From the NCBI GenBank assembly GCA_946478525.1, contig CAMLCH010000001.1, positions 143,842 through 207,841 on the forward strand: a DNA stretch of 64,000 nt. Direction: 5' to 3'. Within the stretch, counting starts at the first letter, position 1, and the number at the start of each line of letters is the position of its first letter. This document shows positions 63,953-64,000 of this stretch, in pieces. A program made the translations under genes and the position numbers. The DNA comes from Snodgrassella alvi_G. GTDB lineage: Bacteria; Pseudomonadota; Gammaproteobacteria; Burkholderiales; Neisseriaceae. Under the pieces are notes generated by a model. The model was not told where the DNA came from and searched no databases. It worked only from the letters and a program-made list of their open reading frames with translations.

Positions 63953-64000
63953 CTGTCTCTTATACACATCTGACGCTGCCGACGAAGAGGATAGTGTAGA
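63953..64000. other. Illumina Nextera adapter sequence (artefact)
   Basis: From 63953 the sequence is the Nextera transposase end CTGTCTCTTATACACATCT, then GACGCTGCCGACGA of the read-1 adapter, an eight-base index AGAGGATA (63986-63993, the complement of the i5 index TATCCTCT) and GTGTAGA, the beginning of the P5 flow-cell sequence. It is not genomic and marks the real contig end at or before 63952. Confidence 0.98.

Noticed and set aside
63932..63967. N-terminal extension MYKRQFYSRGFF of the Roadblock protein
   Set aside because: The first codons are translated adapter; the ribosome site AGAGGA and the family both indicate ATG 63931.
1..64000. CRISPR array, tRNA, rRNA, toxin-antitoxin or defence genes
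   Set aside because: No regularly spaced repeats, tRNA arms, rRNA segments or recognisable defence proteins were found in either strand.

Overview
The window reads as a contig end from an AT-rich betaproteobacterium of the family Neisseriaceae. The rpsF-priB-rpsR-rplI operon, purA with hisZ, nlpB/bamC after dapA, a beta-type HslV with a short N-terminal extension, and RarA, ComM, UbiK and DsbA of neisserial type all point that way. The low GC, long AT-rich gaps and several decayed genes suggest a host-restricted member; Snodgrassella, the bee gut symbiont, is my best guess, made from gene content alone. No neisserial DNA uptake sequence of canonical form was found by eye. There is no rRNA, tRNA, CRISPR array, prophage or intact insertion sequence.

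Layout. 1-12.6 kb: partial galM, rarA, an IS3-type transposase remnant, thrC, a CPA1 cation/proton antiporter, a Dyp peroxidase, a YbaL-type CPA2 transporter, an orphan membrane protein, hemB and a frameshifted small secreted-protein gene. 12.6-21.5 kb: AbrB-family membrane protein, a FocA/NirC channel, an mscS-nudB-phosphodiesterase operon, the rpsF operon, mltB and a B3/B4-domain protein with a terminator in its leader. 21.9-31.8 kb: dnaX-ybaB-recR, ilvA, a decayed monooxygenase gene, a PBP5-like protein lacking its catalytic residues, purA and hisZ. 31.9-38.7 kb: uppP, dsbA, a SPOR protein, comM, ubiK, a Nudix protein, acpS and pdxJ. 38.7-43 kb: the class Ia ribonucleotide reductase operon nrdA-nrdB-ferredoxin behind two NrdR-like boxes. 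43-63 kb: purL-luxS, glnB, bioY, hslVU, a lipoprotein, apaH, ridA, rdgB-orphan-hemW, dapA-bamC, an NCS2 permease and an MFS exporter. 62.8-64 kb: a decayed gene, a Roadblock/LC7 protein and sequencing adapter.

Most of the window is core metabolism: nucleotide synthesis and salvage (purA, purL, nrdAB, rdgB, NCS2 permease), amino acids (thrC, ilvA, hisZ, dapA), cofactors (hemB, hemW, pdxJ, bioY), envelope biogenesis (uppP, mltB, bamC, dsbA, SPOR) and replication/recombination (dnaX, recR, rarA, priB). I did not find a clear new multigene system. The best leads are the intact but catalytically stripped D,D-carboxypeptidase homologue at 27961-29118, the one-base frameshift in a T6 tract that breaks a small secreted protein at 11959-12209, the promoter-hairpin-terminator leader at about 21495-21585, and a possible frameshift site in dnaX. 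The last 48 bases are Illumina Nextera adapter, not genome.
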